DNA of 64,000 bases from Acestrorhynchus altus (taxonomy: Eukaryota; Chordata; Actinopteri; Characiformes; Acestrorhynchidae). The translations under genes were made by a program, and so were the position numbers. The stretch is from NCBI GenBank assembly GCA_034509495.1, contig CM067509.1:2806671-2870670 (forward strand), written 5' to 3'. The notes under the pieces were generated by a model, which ran no database searches, had not been told where the DNA came from, and saw only the letters and a list, made by a program, of their open reading frames with translations. Numbering within the stretch: the first letter of the stretch is position 1; the number at the start of each line of letters is the position of its first letter. Below are positions 33,372 through 45,170 of the stretch, in pieces.

Positions 33372-34200
33372 TCAGATCAGAATCAGAAATACTTTATTAA
33401 TCCCAGGGGGATTTTCTAATTTCTACAGTTTCTATTCATGGATTTAAAGAGATTTATTGTCCTTCACATCCCATGTGGTTTGTAAGGTGGAATGAAATTA
33501 TGATCTCAAGCTGTAAAGCATGTAAAAATAGAAATATAGTGTAAACTATACACAAATATAGAAGATAGTTGTTAAGGAAATACAATAATAAATACAACAT
33601 AATAACAATAAATAGTAGTAATAAGTGTATAGATGGGTATAGATATGGATATGAATGAAGAAAACAGAGCCATGGATAAAGTGTCGAGTGTCCAGTTGAA
33701 GTGTCAAGCAGTGTTCCTCTAGAATTTAAGAGTCGTACAGATTAAGGGAAGAAGCTGTTCCTCAGTCTGGTCATTCTGCACTTAATGTTCTGCCTGTGGG
33801 AAGCAGGGCAAAAAGTGTGTGTGCACCCCGGGTGGGGTTCTCGACTTACTGCATCTGGAACTATAAATCCATGATGCTGGAGAGGCTAACCCCAACAGTC
33901 CTCCATACTGCCTTCACCACCCTCTGCAGAGCTTTTCTCTCTGCAGTAGAGCAGCTTTAGTGCCACACGTTGCTGGAGCACAGAATGCTCTCCACTACAC
34001 ATCTATAAGAGGAGATGAGGTCTGAGCTCCCGAGGAAGCAGAGCCACTGATGTGCCGTCCTGATGCCCCAGGTGAGGTTGTTACTCAGGTTCACACCCGG
34101 GTACCTGTAAGTGGAGACCACTTCCACTGCAGATCCTCTGATGTGAAGAGCGTGAGTGGTTGGATGTGCCTGCCTTTCCTGAGGACCACAATCTCCTTCA
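33372..34200 (-). mobile_element. L2-like LINE relic, 3' end
   Basis: On the minus strand 34200-33960 reads DEGDCGPQERQAHPTTHAL, RGSAVEVVSTYRYPGVNLSN, NLTWGIRTAHQWLCFLGSS and YRCVVESILCSSNVWH. This matches the end of an L2-type reverse transcriptase, where a YLGV.LS..L.W block is followed by a YR..VESIL block. The 3' untranslated part then runs to 33372 and ends CTGGGATTAATAAAGTATT, a common teleost L2 tail. One long block of frame is still open, so this copy is younger than the one at 5452. No endonuclease remains. Confidence 0.88.
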
Positions 34201-34389
34201 TCAATCATATAAAAGAATAAGATAAAGGAATAAACAGATAAACACTTTGAAGTACAATATATATATATACATGTTAAAACATGCTTGAAAAGGAAGTGCC
34301 TATGATAATAAATATCAAACATCCTGTGAAAAGCAGTTCAAAATATTACACCCTGGATTTATTGCACAAAACATTAATTAATTAAACTC

Positions 34390-34640
34390 CACAGATGAAC
34401 CATACTGGTCATGATGGTTCATAATGGTCACTCATTAAGGGACGAGTTATAGAGTTTGATGGTCACAGGTAGGAATGGTGCGCTTTAGTGCATTTTGGTG
34501 GGATGAGTCTTGCACTAAAAGTGTTCCTGTATCTCATCACTGTTTGGTAGAGTGGGTGCGAGCCATTGTCCATAACGGCCTGCAGCTTAGACAACATCCT
34601 CATGTCCGACACTGACATCAGAGAGTCCAGCTCGACTGAG
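34390..34640 (-). mobile_element. LINE 3' fragment, Rex/L2-like
   Basis: GTTATAGAGTTTGATGGTCA, TGTTCCTGTATCTCATCACTG, GCCATTGTCCATAACGG, and ACATCATCAGAGAGTCCAGC-like text mark the reverse strand of a LINE region just after the RT domain. It sits next to the relic at 33372-34200, but repeats equivalent sequence, so it is probably a separate insertion. Confidence 0.6.
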
Positions 34641-34959
34641 GTTATAGTTAGGGTCTGATTTAGGTCAGGGTAAGGATTAGGTTTAGTGTGGTTGTGGTTA
34701 TGGATTCACATGCATGGTCTTCACTAATGTAGTAAAACAAATATGTGTTTGGTGTTTCCATATATGACCCAAAAGTGTAGTGGAACCTTTATTGGTTCTA
34801 TACCATTTTTGCGGCACCTGCAAGAGGTTTTACTTGTATATGAAGAATAAAAATGTTATCAGGCAAAGAATGTTTAAGCATTTAAATGGTTAAATGGCTT
34901 TGTGTTGCCCTGGTTGTATAAACAGCGACTCGTTCACATTCCCAGGGGAAGGACGGATA
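34641..34959. other. Unassigned spacer
   Basis: 34640-34720 has GGTTA-rich imperfect repetition (GGTTATAGTTAGGG, GGATTAGGTTTAG). Nothing else is recognised. Confidence 0.4.
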
Positions 34960-35290
34960 TTTGTACCGTTTCCTGTCTTTTACAGAACCACACATTTCTC
35001 TTTTTTTTTTTTCTTCTTTTTTTCAGAAGTAGAAGTAGAAAACACATCCTCTTACAGAATCAGGATTTAACACCCCCTGTGGCAGAAATCACAGCTTGCA
35101 AACACTTTTCAGGGTCAGCTAAAAGTCTTTCCCATAAATTTTGGTTCACTATTCAACACTTTTCATAAGGCCTCTATTTCTGAGGTCGTCTTGGGTTGCC
35201 CTGCTTCTCAGCTTGATTAACATCTACCCACAAAGTGTCTGCAGTGTTTAGATCGGGGGAGAGAACATTTCAAGTAGGCTGTGGTGGCTT
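34960..35290. mobile_element. Possible Tc1/mariner relic
   Basis: TTAACACCCCCTGTGGCAG, AAATCACAGCTTGCAAACAC, and GTCTGCAGTGTTTAGATCGG recall the non-coding strand of Tc1-like elements near their 5' leader. No transposase motif can be read, so this is weak. Confidence 0.35.
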
Positions 35291-35791
35291 TTCATTATCC
35301 AACGTTGATCGTTTAAAATACACGTCGAATCATTTACACATTATGTAACAGATGATTAAAAATTACGTTTTATTTTGATCAGTCTACAGCACTTGTTTAC
35401 AAAAAGCACCTGGCTTGTCTGGATGTTCTGTAGCATACAAAGAAAAAGGTGAGATCTGAGGCAAGGTTGCAGGTACCGTTTCCTTCTTATGACTCTACAT
35501 GAAGATCATGGTTATGTGAGCAGTTCTGCACAGTGGGACAATGTGCCAAGCAGTTCTGTTCTTGACTTTGAATCGATCTCTTCCTGCCTTTTAAGCATCA
35601 ATTTGCTCCTCTTTCAGATCTTTAGACTTCGATAGAGATGAAAGTGGGTTTTGCTGACCGCTCCTAAGTAGCTGATGACATGCGTCAGGTCTGGTTTGCA
35701 TCCAGGTCTAAGGTATGTGAGAACTTTATTGTTTTATGTTATGAAAGAGAGATTTGATTAGTGACATGGGTTGTGTTTACTACTTCTCAGC

Positions 35792-35827
<36 letters not shown>

Positions 35828-36404
35828 ATATTACCTGTGGGACACTAGTTTTAACCAACGTCCTGGTAAGATATAAAAACAATTTTGTATGTGTGTTCAT
35901 GTGCTTTCAAAACATGAAGGATTTACAGCAGGACTGTTGGCCATGGCCCATGTGAGTCAGCAGGTCCCTAGATTCAGGAGGCTCTCTTGGGCTCTTAGCA
36001 GGAGCCATAAGGCTTGGGGCCAAACTCAATAAAGCCTTCTGGATAATGTCTTTTCTCTTTGCCTCTCTTTCGTTCTGCCCTCCCTTTCTAAATCTTCCCT
36101 CCCTAAATCACTCCATGATCCATATTGTACTCTCATTAGTAATTTATAATAGTCATGTCTCTTGTTTACTTCAAATTAGAAGTTATTTAAGAATTCAACT
36201 CCAGTGTCAGTTCCAGATTTCCAGTCCAGCTTCTATATTAGTTTCCAGTTCTGCTAAAAGGGTTGAGAGGGAAAATGTTCCGACGTATGCCAGAGTTCTG
36301 AGAAAGCCTGGTTTCACATAAATCTCTTACTTTTCCTTCCTAAATTTATAATATTACTTGTCTCAAAAATGACTTGGCTTAAGTCTTTGAACCAGAGATC
36401 TGCA
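35291..36404. other. Unassigned sequence with (AAAT)n
   Basis: An (AAAT)n microsatellite lies at 35792-35826. No gene or other repeat family is recognised. Confidence 0.45.
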
Positions 36405-36715
36405 TGTCATTGCATACTGTTTGCTAGGCTTAACCTACAGCATGATGGAGCTGGGCTAATGACATCACTGACCTTTCTTGAAAATGAGAAGGGGGGGGGG
36501 GCTGTTTGCTCCATTTGTTTTGCTCACACAGTGTTCAAATTTCAGAATAAAAGTCCTGATTTAGGGAAGCGGTATTACGGATACACTCATAAAATGAAAA
36601 ATAAAAGACACTCAGGTTGTTTTATTTTATTATTTTTTGTTTATACATAAATATATAAATACATAAAATTATATATAAATACCTTTGTCAATCTAATTAT
36701 TAAAGTTAGGTTAAA
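36405..36715 (+). mobile_element. Long-TIR element family, copy I
   Basis: GATGGAGCTGGGCTAATGAC, ATCACTGACC, GGGCTGTTTGCTCC, TTGCTCACACAGTGTTCAAA, TTTCAGAATAAAAGTCCTGA, ACGGATACACTCATAAAATG, and CTTTGTCAATCTAATTATTA are core and inner right-arm words in order. Both outer parts are missing. Confidence 0.8.
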
Positions 36716-37239
36716 ACTCGCACGAACAACTATGCTGTGGTTGGTCAGGATTAGAGGGTAAGACTTCAGAAAGACTTCAGTCTGGACACACATGTTATAA
36801 GGGTTAGGCGCTTTCTGTTTGTCCCTTGAGAACAGTACAATCTACACATCTTCTTTGTCCATGCACTGCTCAGACAAATTTCTGCAGACTAAATTTCAGC
36901 ATAGCATTTTAAAATATCTCTTAACAAGTCTCTTATTTATGGAATATACATAAAAATGTAGTTTTGACTAAAAAGCAGCTGTGCAAAAGGCATCACAAAT
37001 AGACTCAGGGTGTATTTTTGCAGTGTGTGTGTGTGTGTGTGTGTGCACGTGCACGCGTGTGCATGGTATAAAAGTCTTCATTGACTCCTATAGGACTGTA
37101 TTGCTCGCTGCATGTTTACCGCATCTGGTGTGAAATGGGCTTAACTCTACATTTTCCAATCTGTGTAACATGATTTAAATGTATGTTGCTCTGGATGAGA
37201 GTATGAGCCAAATACCATAAATGTCACATACCTTCACAC
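36716..37239. other. Unassigned, with short (TG)n
   Basis: A (TG)n run of about 23 bases lies at 37023-37045. Nothing else is recognised. Confidence 0.4.
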
Positions 37240-37325
37240 ACCTTCAGGGGTCTGGGGTTGTGGGTTCAATCCTCTGTGTGTGATGAGGTTGACTTTACCA
37301 TTGCTTTGACCAGGAGATATGTAGA
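37240..37325 (+). mobile_element. SINE head fragment
   Basis: AGGGGTCTGGGGTTGTGGGT, TTCAATCCTCTG is a SINE B-box region like that at 49195-49220. It is followed by TGATGAGGTTGAC. The rest of the SINE is lost. Confidence 0.5.
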
Positions 37326-37326
37326 T

Positions 37327-37369
<43 letters not shown>
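37327..37369. repeat. (GAT)n microsatellite
   Basis: About 43 bases of GAT. Confidence 0.97.
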
Positions 37370-37370
<1 letters not shown>

Positions 37371-39276
37371 TGATACTTATAAAAGTGGAGTAACATGTTG
37401 TTTCTGAATGAAACCACTGGAGATATTATGGAGTTAAATGTCATTTAAAACAGTTTATATCAGTCAGATCCAGCAAAAACCTGAGTATCAGTTATGAACT
37501 GTCACCACTTTATTAAAACAGGATTCTTGATGTGATCTTGTCTGTAGTTACTGCCAGTTGATTCCTCACAGTCTACAGATGATTTGCAGCTGAGTAACAC
37601 TCACATTTTAGAACCCTCACTGCACTTGTGCCGACAGACAGAATTCACTTGAAAGGAATAAAAAGCTTCCTCACATCTGACACGTTTGCTGCGTATACAA
37701 ATAATGCCTCACTCCACGCCGGTGGCGATTTGAAAGCATCATCAAAAATGACATTGTTTGGTTTTCACACCGAAAGAGCTTTTTTTTGTGCCATTTTTTA
37801 GCCAAATATCTTTTAAATTGCTGAATTTGAATATTCATTGCATCCCTAAATAGAACAAGTTTCCCATTGGTTCTATGTTCCATCAATTTACATTTTGAGA
37901 ACATCACTTAACCTTTGTTTTGATTAGCATCAGTATGTTGTCAGAGTTTAGGTCAACAAAATCAACAAGTAGCTTTATTCCAAGAGAAGTATCAGCATCT
38001 ATATAAAAGGGTTGTACATTGCCTTCCCTCTAGCAACTGCTTCATAAACATAAACATCAATATTAATAACCAAATAATAAGTCTGGAGTTTGAGGGATTC
38101 TGCTGTTTCTGAAAAGTCCAATGCACCGTATGTAAGGTTTCCTCATTGTGCTATCAAAAGTCTTCTCTGATAGACTACCATGTATTGGAGAAGCACTCCA
38201 ATCGTTCTTAATCCAGAAAATTTCATATATCTTTTTTGTATATTTCACTCTTTTTGCTTTGCTGAACAAAATCCATTCTCTTAGATGACACTGGCAATAA
38301 AAACCTGCTGTAAGTAGAGTAAAACCTCTTCACTATATCATAGCCCTTGACATTTAATTCTGCAAAGCAGGGCCATAAATATGTAAGCAGTTGAAGATAA
38401 CATACATAAGTGATTCCAGTCAGGTCTTACAGCGCAAGCATGTATGCTTATCCTAGATGTATGACATTATTGGCCTCCACCTGACATTAGTTTTTCTCGT
38501 CCAGCATCAAACAGCTGCTTTTAATACTGCCTTTATCAAAAGAGGTTTCTTACTTCATCTGCATCCATCCCTGACATCCTGCAGCATGTGGATTTTATCT
38601 AGATTTAAGCGTTGGCAGTAACCAGGGCCATTTCTTGCTATAAGTCATCGTGAGCTTGAGTATGTGTGGTCATGGGGTCATAGGGGAAATGCTAGCTGAA
38701 GCCAAGATGAAAGGCTTCCAAACCAATAACCTTCTTGTATTAAAATATTGCAATAATGGGAATGAAAAAAAAAAAGGAACCAGTAAATAAGTACAGGCCT
38801 AAATAAATGAGGTTGATGATATCTTGCCCTGTAAACTAGAAAAAAAGACAAGAACTAGTAAAAGACAAGAACTTCAGGCTTGGAGGTACAAACAGGTGTG
38901 CTTTCAATGGGTTCTCTGCTTCTAGCACGTGAAGTGTGTACTGTTCTCTCAGTCTCCAGCCCCCTCTGTAATAGTACACTAAAGTAGGCATTCAGTGCAT
39001 TGCATTCAGAAGACGGTTGCCTAGGTGGACAGCATTTTTGGGCAGCATATGCGTGCTCTCAAGATAAGCACCGTCCCATTCGGAAGCAGTGCGTGCTGTT
39101 TAACTAGGCAGTGACCTTAGTCGGGCTGAACTCTGGCGGTGTCGGGACGGGTATACTTATCGCTTGATGCAGTTCACCCACTCGGTTCTCAGTGAAGAGT
39201 TGGCAGTGGAGACGAGTTTGTGTACAAATATTAATAGATTTTTTTTTAAACCAGTTACCTTTGGTATATTTGCCTA
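37370..39276. other. Mostly unique sequence
   Basis: No repeat families are recognised. 38440-38680 (including TGACATTATTGGCCTCCACC and CAGCATCAAACAGCTGC) is a repeat-free block that could be conserved non-coding DNA. The 78- and 68-codon minus-strand frames at 37671-37907 and 38063-38269 have no known motif. Confidence 0.4.
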
Positions 39277-40120
39277 TTATCTTGGACATCCTGCTTCACT
39301 TTCTGTCCTTTCTTCGTCACCTTCATCTTCTTCAGGTGGCAGTTCATCCCCAGCACCCAGACATTTGTTGTGGAGAATGGCGCAGGAGGCAACTACTGTT
39401 GGCACCAAGGAGGGCTGTACTCCTAAGGCCTGCAGGAAAATGGGACGCCACCTGGTCTTTGTGACTCCAAAAGCTCTCTCAATCACAAAACGTGCTGCTG
39501 AGTGGTGTTTGTTGAAAACCCTCTGCCTTCCATCATTCAGTGGCTGTTTGTATGGTGTAATGAGAGCAAGGGGCCTCTCAAGACAGGGATATCACCCATC
39601 TCCCAGAAGAAAAGTGCCAGCAGGAGGGTAGAGCCTGGCATGATAAAGAGGGCTGTGTTTTAAGACCCTGGATTTGTGTACAGAACCAGGAAATCCAATG
39701 TACACATCTAGGAATCTGGCCCAGTGGTCACACACAGCCTGGAGATGGATGGAGGTGAAAAGCTTCTGATTTCGGTAGAACTCAATGTCTGGTTCTCCCG
39801 GGGTTTAAAGTGGATATAGAATCCATCTATGGCTCCCATTGCTCTTCTGAAGGCAGGATTTTGGGCAAGCCTTTCAAATCCTTGTCCAACTGTTTACTGC
39901 TCCTCTGCAGTCAACGGCATAGAGGAGATGGCTCAAGATGCCCATCAGCTCCTCTGACAGTCTGGACAATTCTGCATACAGTGGTCTTGGGGATGCTGAA
40001 AATGAAATGGATGCCTTTCTGAAACCCTATCTGCAAGCAAAACAGAAATACAAGAACTTCAGTGGTGCGTCCCCATCCATGATGACGTTCCTGACTAAGC
40101 ATTTTCATTAAAATGGCCAT
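39277..40120 (-). pseudogene. HARBI1-like (PIF/Harbinger) transposase relic
   Basis: The minus strand encodes the DDE nuclease of a PIF/Harbinger transposase in pieces. SIPKTTVCRIVQTV (around 39985-39945) is the region before the nuclease. AMGAIDGFYIHFKPR (39840-39800) carries the first catalytic Asp. FLLGDG (near 39605-39585) carries the second Asp, in the conserved LLGDxGY block. IERAFGVTKTRWRP (39484-39440) carries the catalytic Glu. CAILHNKCLGAGD and an acidic tail end the protein. All three catalytic positions remain but frameshifts and stops separate them. A 155-codon plus-strand frame at 39164-39631 is only its antisense shadow. No MYB-like partner gene is present. Confidence 0.9.
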
Positions 40121-40309
40121 CGACTGAGATTGGATTGGAAACCCGAGTGTCCTGGTCAGTGCAAAGAACAGGTTCAGCAGAGGAATTGAGCTGTTCAGTG
40201 AGCATATAATTTGACTGTTTGATATATTAACACGGTTTCAACAAAAGGCTTGCCGGACAAAAGCGGTGGAAATGGAGGTGGCCACCTCCTTAAACCAGAC
40301 ACTTCAGGA

Positions 40310-40565
40310 TCCATCCTGTTGTAAGAACCAACCAAGGTAGCATGGATGCAAATGTAAAGCAGGTTTATTAAGTTCAAAACAAAAGGCAGAATTGAAAAAT
40401 ACAGGCAAAGGATCATGAAAACCAGTGATAGCAAACACAGAAGGAAAACACTGGATAAGACTCCCGAAGGTGTGTGAGAAGAGCCGAGTCAGCCTCTAGA
40501 ATTCAGAAGATGCTGACCTGACAGATGCAGGACGTTGTGCAGGTGTGTCTCACTGTCTCACAATC
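40310..40565. mobile_element. Possible LTR fragment
   Basis: TAGCATGGATGCAAATGTAA, GCAGGTTTATTAAGTTC and AACAAAAGGCAG, with CAAACACAGAAGGAAAACAC, resemble the antisense strand of a teleost LTR. A TTTATT at 40360 would be AATAAA on the minus strand. Clean termini are not found. Confidence 0.35.
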
Positions 40566-41399
40566 TCTTGATTGTAAAACCAAATGCACAATCAAAGCAG
40601 TTTGATGCAATTTATCCCCAAAAATCTCAACCCAGTGCATGTTTTGGAACCTGAAAAGAGGACACGTCCAGGAAAAAGAGAATGTTTGGTCGCCCTGCAG
40701 TTATCAATTAATGAATGGATGGATCTCCGTTTAAGTCCATGTTATTCTTTTATTGGTGCTTTTGACATCAGTTGTAATTAACTGATACTTTAGAACACTA
40801 AAGGGAGGGGTGTTATTGGTTTGGTGCTAATGTTCTAAGCTTTATTCATATCTAGACATATTTTTTGTCCTCACTGTATTATGGCTCACCTTAATCTCTT
40901 GTACCGAATGAATCGATCTCAAGATCCATCAAAGCTCTAGTTACTGCTTACCCACAGTAAAGGTTTCAGTTCTATTGTAGTGGCCTTTTTGAAAGAGAAG
41001 CTTCAAATAAATAGAGTTCAGCTTGTTGTCCAAGTCTGTCAGCTTAAAAAGCAAAAAATTCAGCTCTACTGAATGTCAAAGCACAGCATTTTCCCAGCAC
41101 CACTGTTAAGATATCAATGGTCCATAAACGTTTTTTTTTCATGGCCATTATAAAGTTGTTCTTGTGTCTGGGCTGCTGTTAGACCTGCCAACATCTAGCC
41201 CGGTAAGTAGATTTATCAGACATAAAACATACACTTCTGGGAAAAGTAACTCCTATCAACTTTTAAATCTGAATTTAAAGTAAAAGAGCAGTTTGCATGG
41301 TAGCATGGACCGTTTTAGTAGATTGGTTCTTTAAAAAACAAACACTTAATACCCCAGAAGTATATTTCACATTGACACCACACTAAGTGTTGCCAAACT
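40566..41399. other. No gene recognised
   Basis: Unassigned sequence, no tandem repeats. Confidence 0.4.
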
Positions 41400-41765
41400 G
41401 AGCAAATAAAAAAATATTTATATATATATACTTCTTGCCAGAGTTCCAAACTGCCCCCAAATCTACAACAGTGCAAGACCTTTACATCAGGAGCTTCCTT
41501 AATACGGGTTTCCGTGGTCGAGCTGCTGCACACACACCCAAAATCACTTCCAGTAACTCCAGGAGGGCCACTGAAGTGGTGTAAAGCACAGCAGCATTGG
41601 ACTCTGGAGCAGTGGAAACGTTCTGTGGAGTGATCCACCGCAATGCACTGTCTAGCACTTGGGCTTCTCCAAATTAATGTTCAAAATATTCAAACAGGAC
41701 GTTTAAGAAGCTCCTATCAAATGTAATGGATGGGTGTCCACATATTTTTGACCACATAGTGTGTA
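41400..41765 (+). mobile_element. Tc1-like transposon, internally deleted
   Basis: SFLNTGFRGRAAAHTPKITS (41490-41550) and the next codons, with CACTGGAGTGGTGTAAAGCA-like text and TTGGACTCTGGAGCAGTGG, encode the end of the Tc1 DNA-binding part and the WTLEQW block. Soon after GTTCTGTGGAGTGATC, where the first catalytic Asp should come, the sequence jumps to the 3' terminus. It ends GGTGTCCACATATTTTTGAC then CACATAGTGTG, the CACTATGT-type TIR. The catalytic core is deleted. Confidence 0.82.
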
Positions 41766-43845
41766 GCAAATTAGTAAATGTCACAGGTGGTTCATGCCTG
41801 AACATTTTCACTCCTGTAACAAAGCCATCACACATTGTACAGACTTTTGTGTCAATACATTAGACTTCTTTACATGTTCACTTTTTTATCCTTTATTCTG
41901 CAGATTCTGCAGAACTTTATGGTGGAGCATATTTTGAGTCATATCTAATTAAAGAAAATGTTGAACTTTACCTGATAGAGCTAAAAACAACAGCAACAAA
42001 CAACAACAACAACAAAAACAGCAAGAAGTAAATCATTACAAACATTTTTTTTTTTAATTTGGTGGAATTTTCCCAATTTTGTATGTATTTGTGGTTTGAT
42101 TGCCATCTCAAACATTAGCTGGAGGTGTTTGGTGTGGAAGATAAAGGGTTAGAGTGGCCTTACTTGACTCAAAGCTTTGTGAGACCTGAAAACTCTCGCA
42201 TGGTGCTCCTTTATGTTGGTTAACTATTCACAGTAACATCAATTTTGGCCCGAATGTATGAAAGCAAAAGGGAAAGGAAAAATGTTCTCATTATGTCATG
42301 TAAGTCTGATAATTGATCATTTATTGTAGTAATAATGTATCACAAATACGTTTCCACCATTTGTATTCTTCTAACCATCGTGGATAACACATGACTACAC
42401 GGCTCTCTTACTAAAAAATACTTTAAATACTGTAGAAATGAAGTGAAAGGCTAAATAAAGTCAAATGTAACCTGAATTCCGATGTGATTTTAAACTGTTT
42501 CAGTTGCATTTCCTTCACATAATTGAACATCACACTATGGAACTGCCTTTACTTGCACTTGCAAAGCATCAAATGATCTGCCTTGATATTTAATTAACCA
42601 GGACGGTCCTTTCTTACTTGTGTAATGCATCAATAAACAAGATCAGAGCATTACAAATGGGATCAAATTGATTAAATAAAATTAAAGACAAGACAAAAAA
42701 AAATCAAAATACATGAATTTCCTTTTGATTAAACAGAGCACCAAAGTCTCATGGTGTAACTAGATAAGGCAAAAGCTCCAAAAGCATTTTGATGCACTCA
42801 GGTTATCTGGAAAAAAGACTTCAGCCTTTGTTCATCCTTTCAAATGATCAAATATGCAGCCCCTTAGCGTCGGTTTTCACTGCCGCTGATGATTGCCTCA
42901 ACTGAAAACCTAATTACGCACAAAGTTACGCCCCGATGAAGCATGTTTAATTCATCCCTAATGCAAGTTGAATCCAGCTGATTGATTGACTTTGAAGTCA
43001 CAGGTCATGAATGGATCTCAATAGCCCTGACCAAAGCAGTTACATTTACGGTGCGGGCGGACGGCCTGTGACAGATTGCCGGTCATGCCGTGGGCAGCTG
43101 GGATCCTCCAGATGTGCATTGAGGGACGGCGAGTTCAAAGTTAAACGCTAACACATGTTTCCGCGCCCTCCCGGGCAGGCACGGCAGGAGGGGGAAAAGG
43201 TTGTCCTCCTACATCCACCCGTCCCGTGGGGAGCGAGAAATGAGGAACCCTGGACTGCTGCGTGGTTCACATGTCAACAATCTCCCTTAACATGTAAATC
43301 ACTGCTGCTATTAAAATTCCCAGCAAAACCTGGATGGATGAACCAGTGGTGCAGCCAGAAATCCATTTCCACAGGGGCCTGGTTACAGGTCAGAGGGGGC
43401 CAGCTAGTAAGCTTCATGTCCCAAAGACATCAGGATAGTGTGGATTAAAGGAACATCTAGTCTCTTTGAGCTAAGATATTAGAAAGCCATCATAAGAGAG
43501 GAACAAGCATTTGATGGTATTGAAGAGTAAATACAGGTTTATGATTAGAAAAACACAGCAGTATATGGTTTGGACTTTGGAGTCATGCTACATGTTCAAA
43601 CCTCTGTCACTGTTTTCATGGCACTCTAAGCAAAAGGGTTGTTCTCGTCTCATGCAAAGGGTAGAATTTATTTTGATGCTCTGTAGAATCATATACAGAA
43701 GGTTTTCCACCAATCTAAAGCACACCTGTCAAAATAAAGAAAAATTTAAGCATCAAGATGAGTTTTCATATGAGTTCTTCATGTGAAGAACCCCGTTTTA
43801 AGAGCAAAACTGATTGTGAATTAAATCAGTCTAATGATTCATTCA
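41766..43845. other. Mostly unique sequence
   Basis: No repeat family is recognised, other than short (AAC)n at 41998-42018. 42850-43260 stands out as repeat-free with even composition and is listed separately. Frames of 97 and 91 codons at 43155-43786 overlap or lack domains. Confidence 0.4.
42850..43130. promoter_or_regulatory. Candidate conserved non-coding element
   Basis: Contains CTAATTACGCACAAAG, TTAATTCATCCCTAATGC, CCAGCTGATTGATTGAC (E-box next to a PBX-like TGATTGAT) and GAAGTCACAGGTCATG. Densely packed homeodomain-type cores in a repeat-free block are typical of developmental enhancers. This is inference; conservation and target gene are unknown. Confidence 0.3.
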
Positions 43846-44794
43846 CCTTTAGAACCATGTATTAATTTTAGCAGGATGTTTTCATAGTTTGACATACTTT
43901 AATTCATTAAATTATTAGAAAAGTCATTATAGAAGTCACATGTGCCAGATATTGTTATTTTGAGGAGATCCTAGGCTTTTGAGATATAAATATTAACAGT
44001 ACTAATATTTATATAAATTTCATTTAAGAAGCTTTTAATAATAATTGAATGTAATCTGAATATCCTTTATTTTTGTTATTTATGTATGTATCAGTATTAT
44101 CTATTATCTTACTGGTATCAGTATTATCTTACTCAGTCTTATCTTACTCTTACTATCTCATAATATCTCAAGATCTGCACTTCGCTGATAATGATGTCAA
44201 TTGTCTAGGCTTAATGACTCAGGATTGGAGTAACCTACAGGCATGATGCACATAACTACAAGACTTCCAATATATTACATCATCACTGTGTAAAGAACTA
44301 TGAAAACCACTAAAAATCACTCATTTCCAACTGAATTAAATTCCAGTTTAAATGACAAGGGAGCTTCTAGTGCATGTTTACTGCTCTGTCCAAGTGTACA
44401 TGCTCAGCCTGCATACAGACTCTGACTGATCAGCAAGAGGGGGCGGGGTAATTTCATCACTGACTCAGATATTGGGATATAGAGGAAAATGAGATGGAAG
44501 TTCCTGTTTGCTCTCTTTCTTTGCTCAAACACTGTTCAAATTTGAGAATAAAAGTCCTGAGAAGGGATCATACTGATACATACATAAAAATGAAAAAAAA
44601 ATATTTTTTTATATATATTATTTAAACAAAGTGGCTCATATTTACATCTCAAACGAAAGAAATATTTGTGTAGCCTAGGATCCCTGAAAATAATTATATT
44701 TGGCATGTATGAATCTGTCTCCTATAAATACTGGCAAATAAAAGGACATCAAACTATGAAAACATCCCACAAAACTGGCCTAGAGCTCTAAAGG
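43846..44794 (+). mobile_element. Long-TIR element family, best copy (J), 949 bp
   Basis: Starts CCTTTAGAACC and ends GAGCTCTAAAGG. The arms are inverted partners for about 230 bases: left GATGTTTTCATAGTTTGAC pairs with right ATCAAACTATGAAAACATCC; left GAGGAGATCCTAGG with right CCTAGGATCCCTG; left TTATGTATGTATCAGTATTA with right ATACTGATACATACATAA. The core (44190-44555) has CTGATCAGCAAGAGGGGGCG and TTGAGAATAAAAGTCC. The bases before and after (TTCA, ATAA) are each one change from TTAA. There is no transposase frame. I infer a non-autonomous DNA transposon, perhaps piggyBac-like because of TTAA. Confidence 0.9.
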
Positions 44795-44819
44795 ATAAAT
44801 ATGTTCCATATTTATGATT

Positions 44820-45170
44820 CATGATTGGGGCAGCCCTGACTGCACTGGGGGAAGATTGGAGGAATAAAGATTGGAAAATAGACACCTCACACTACACGAT
44901 AATCTGAGATCATCATTTACTATCATCCTCAAATGTGGGGACCTTTTGTGATTGTGATTGGCCTCAAAATGAGCCCAATTATCCGGTAGTATGGGCCAAG
45001 TATCATTCGCATGGTATGGTGCATCAAACAAGCAGAGCGCTATGCTGCCTGGAGTCTTAACTCCTCTGGGGTCTCCCATGGCAGAAAGGTCTTAGCAGAG
45101 GTGCCAGACATCAATTTAACTACACAGAAAAAGGCAATGCTAAACCACTTCTGTACACGTACCAAGAAAA
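44820..45170 (+). other. Unassigned repeat-like segment upstream of the RTE relic
   Basis: TATGCTGCCTGGAGTCTTAA, CTCCTCTGGGGTCTCCCATG and GGCAGAAAGGTCTTAGCAGA recall 5' sequence of a teleost retroelement, perhaps the leader of the RTE relic that follows. No domain is readable. Confidence 0.35.

Noticed and set aside
39164..39631. Longest open frame in the window (155 codons, plus strand)
   Set aside because: It is the antisense of the Harbinger transposase relic on the minus strand, which has recognisable catalytic motifs.
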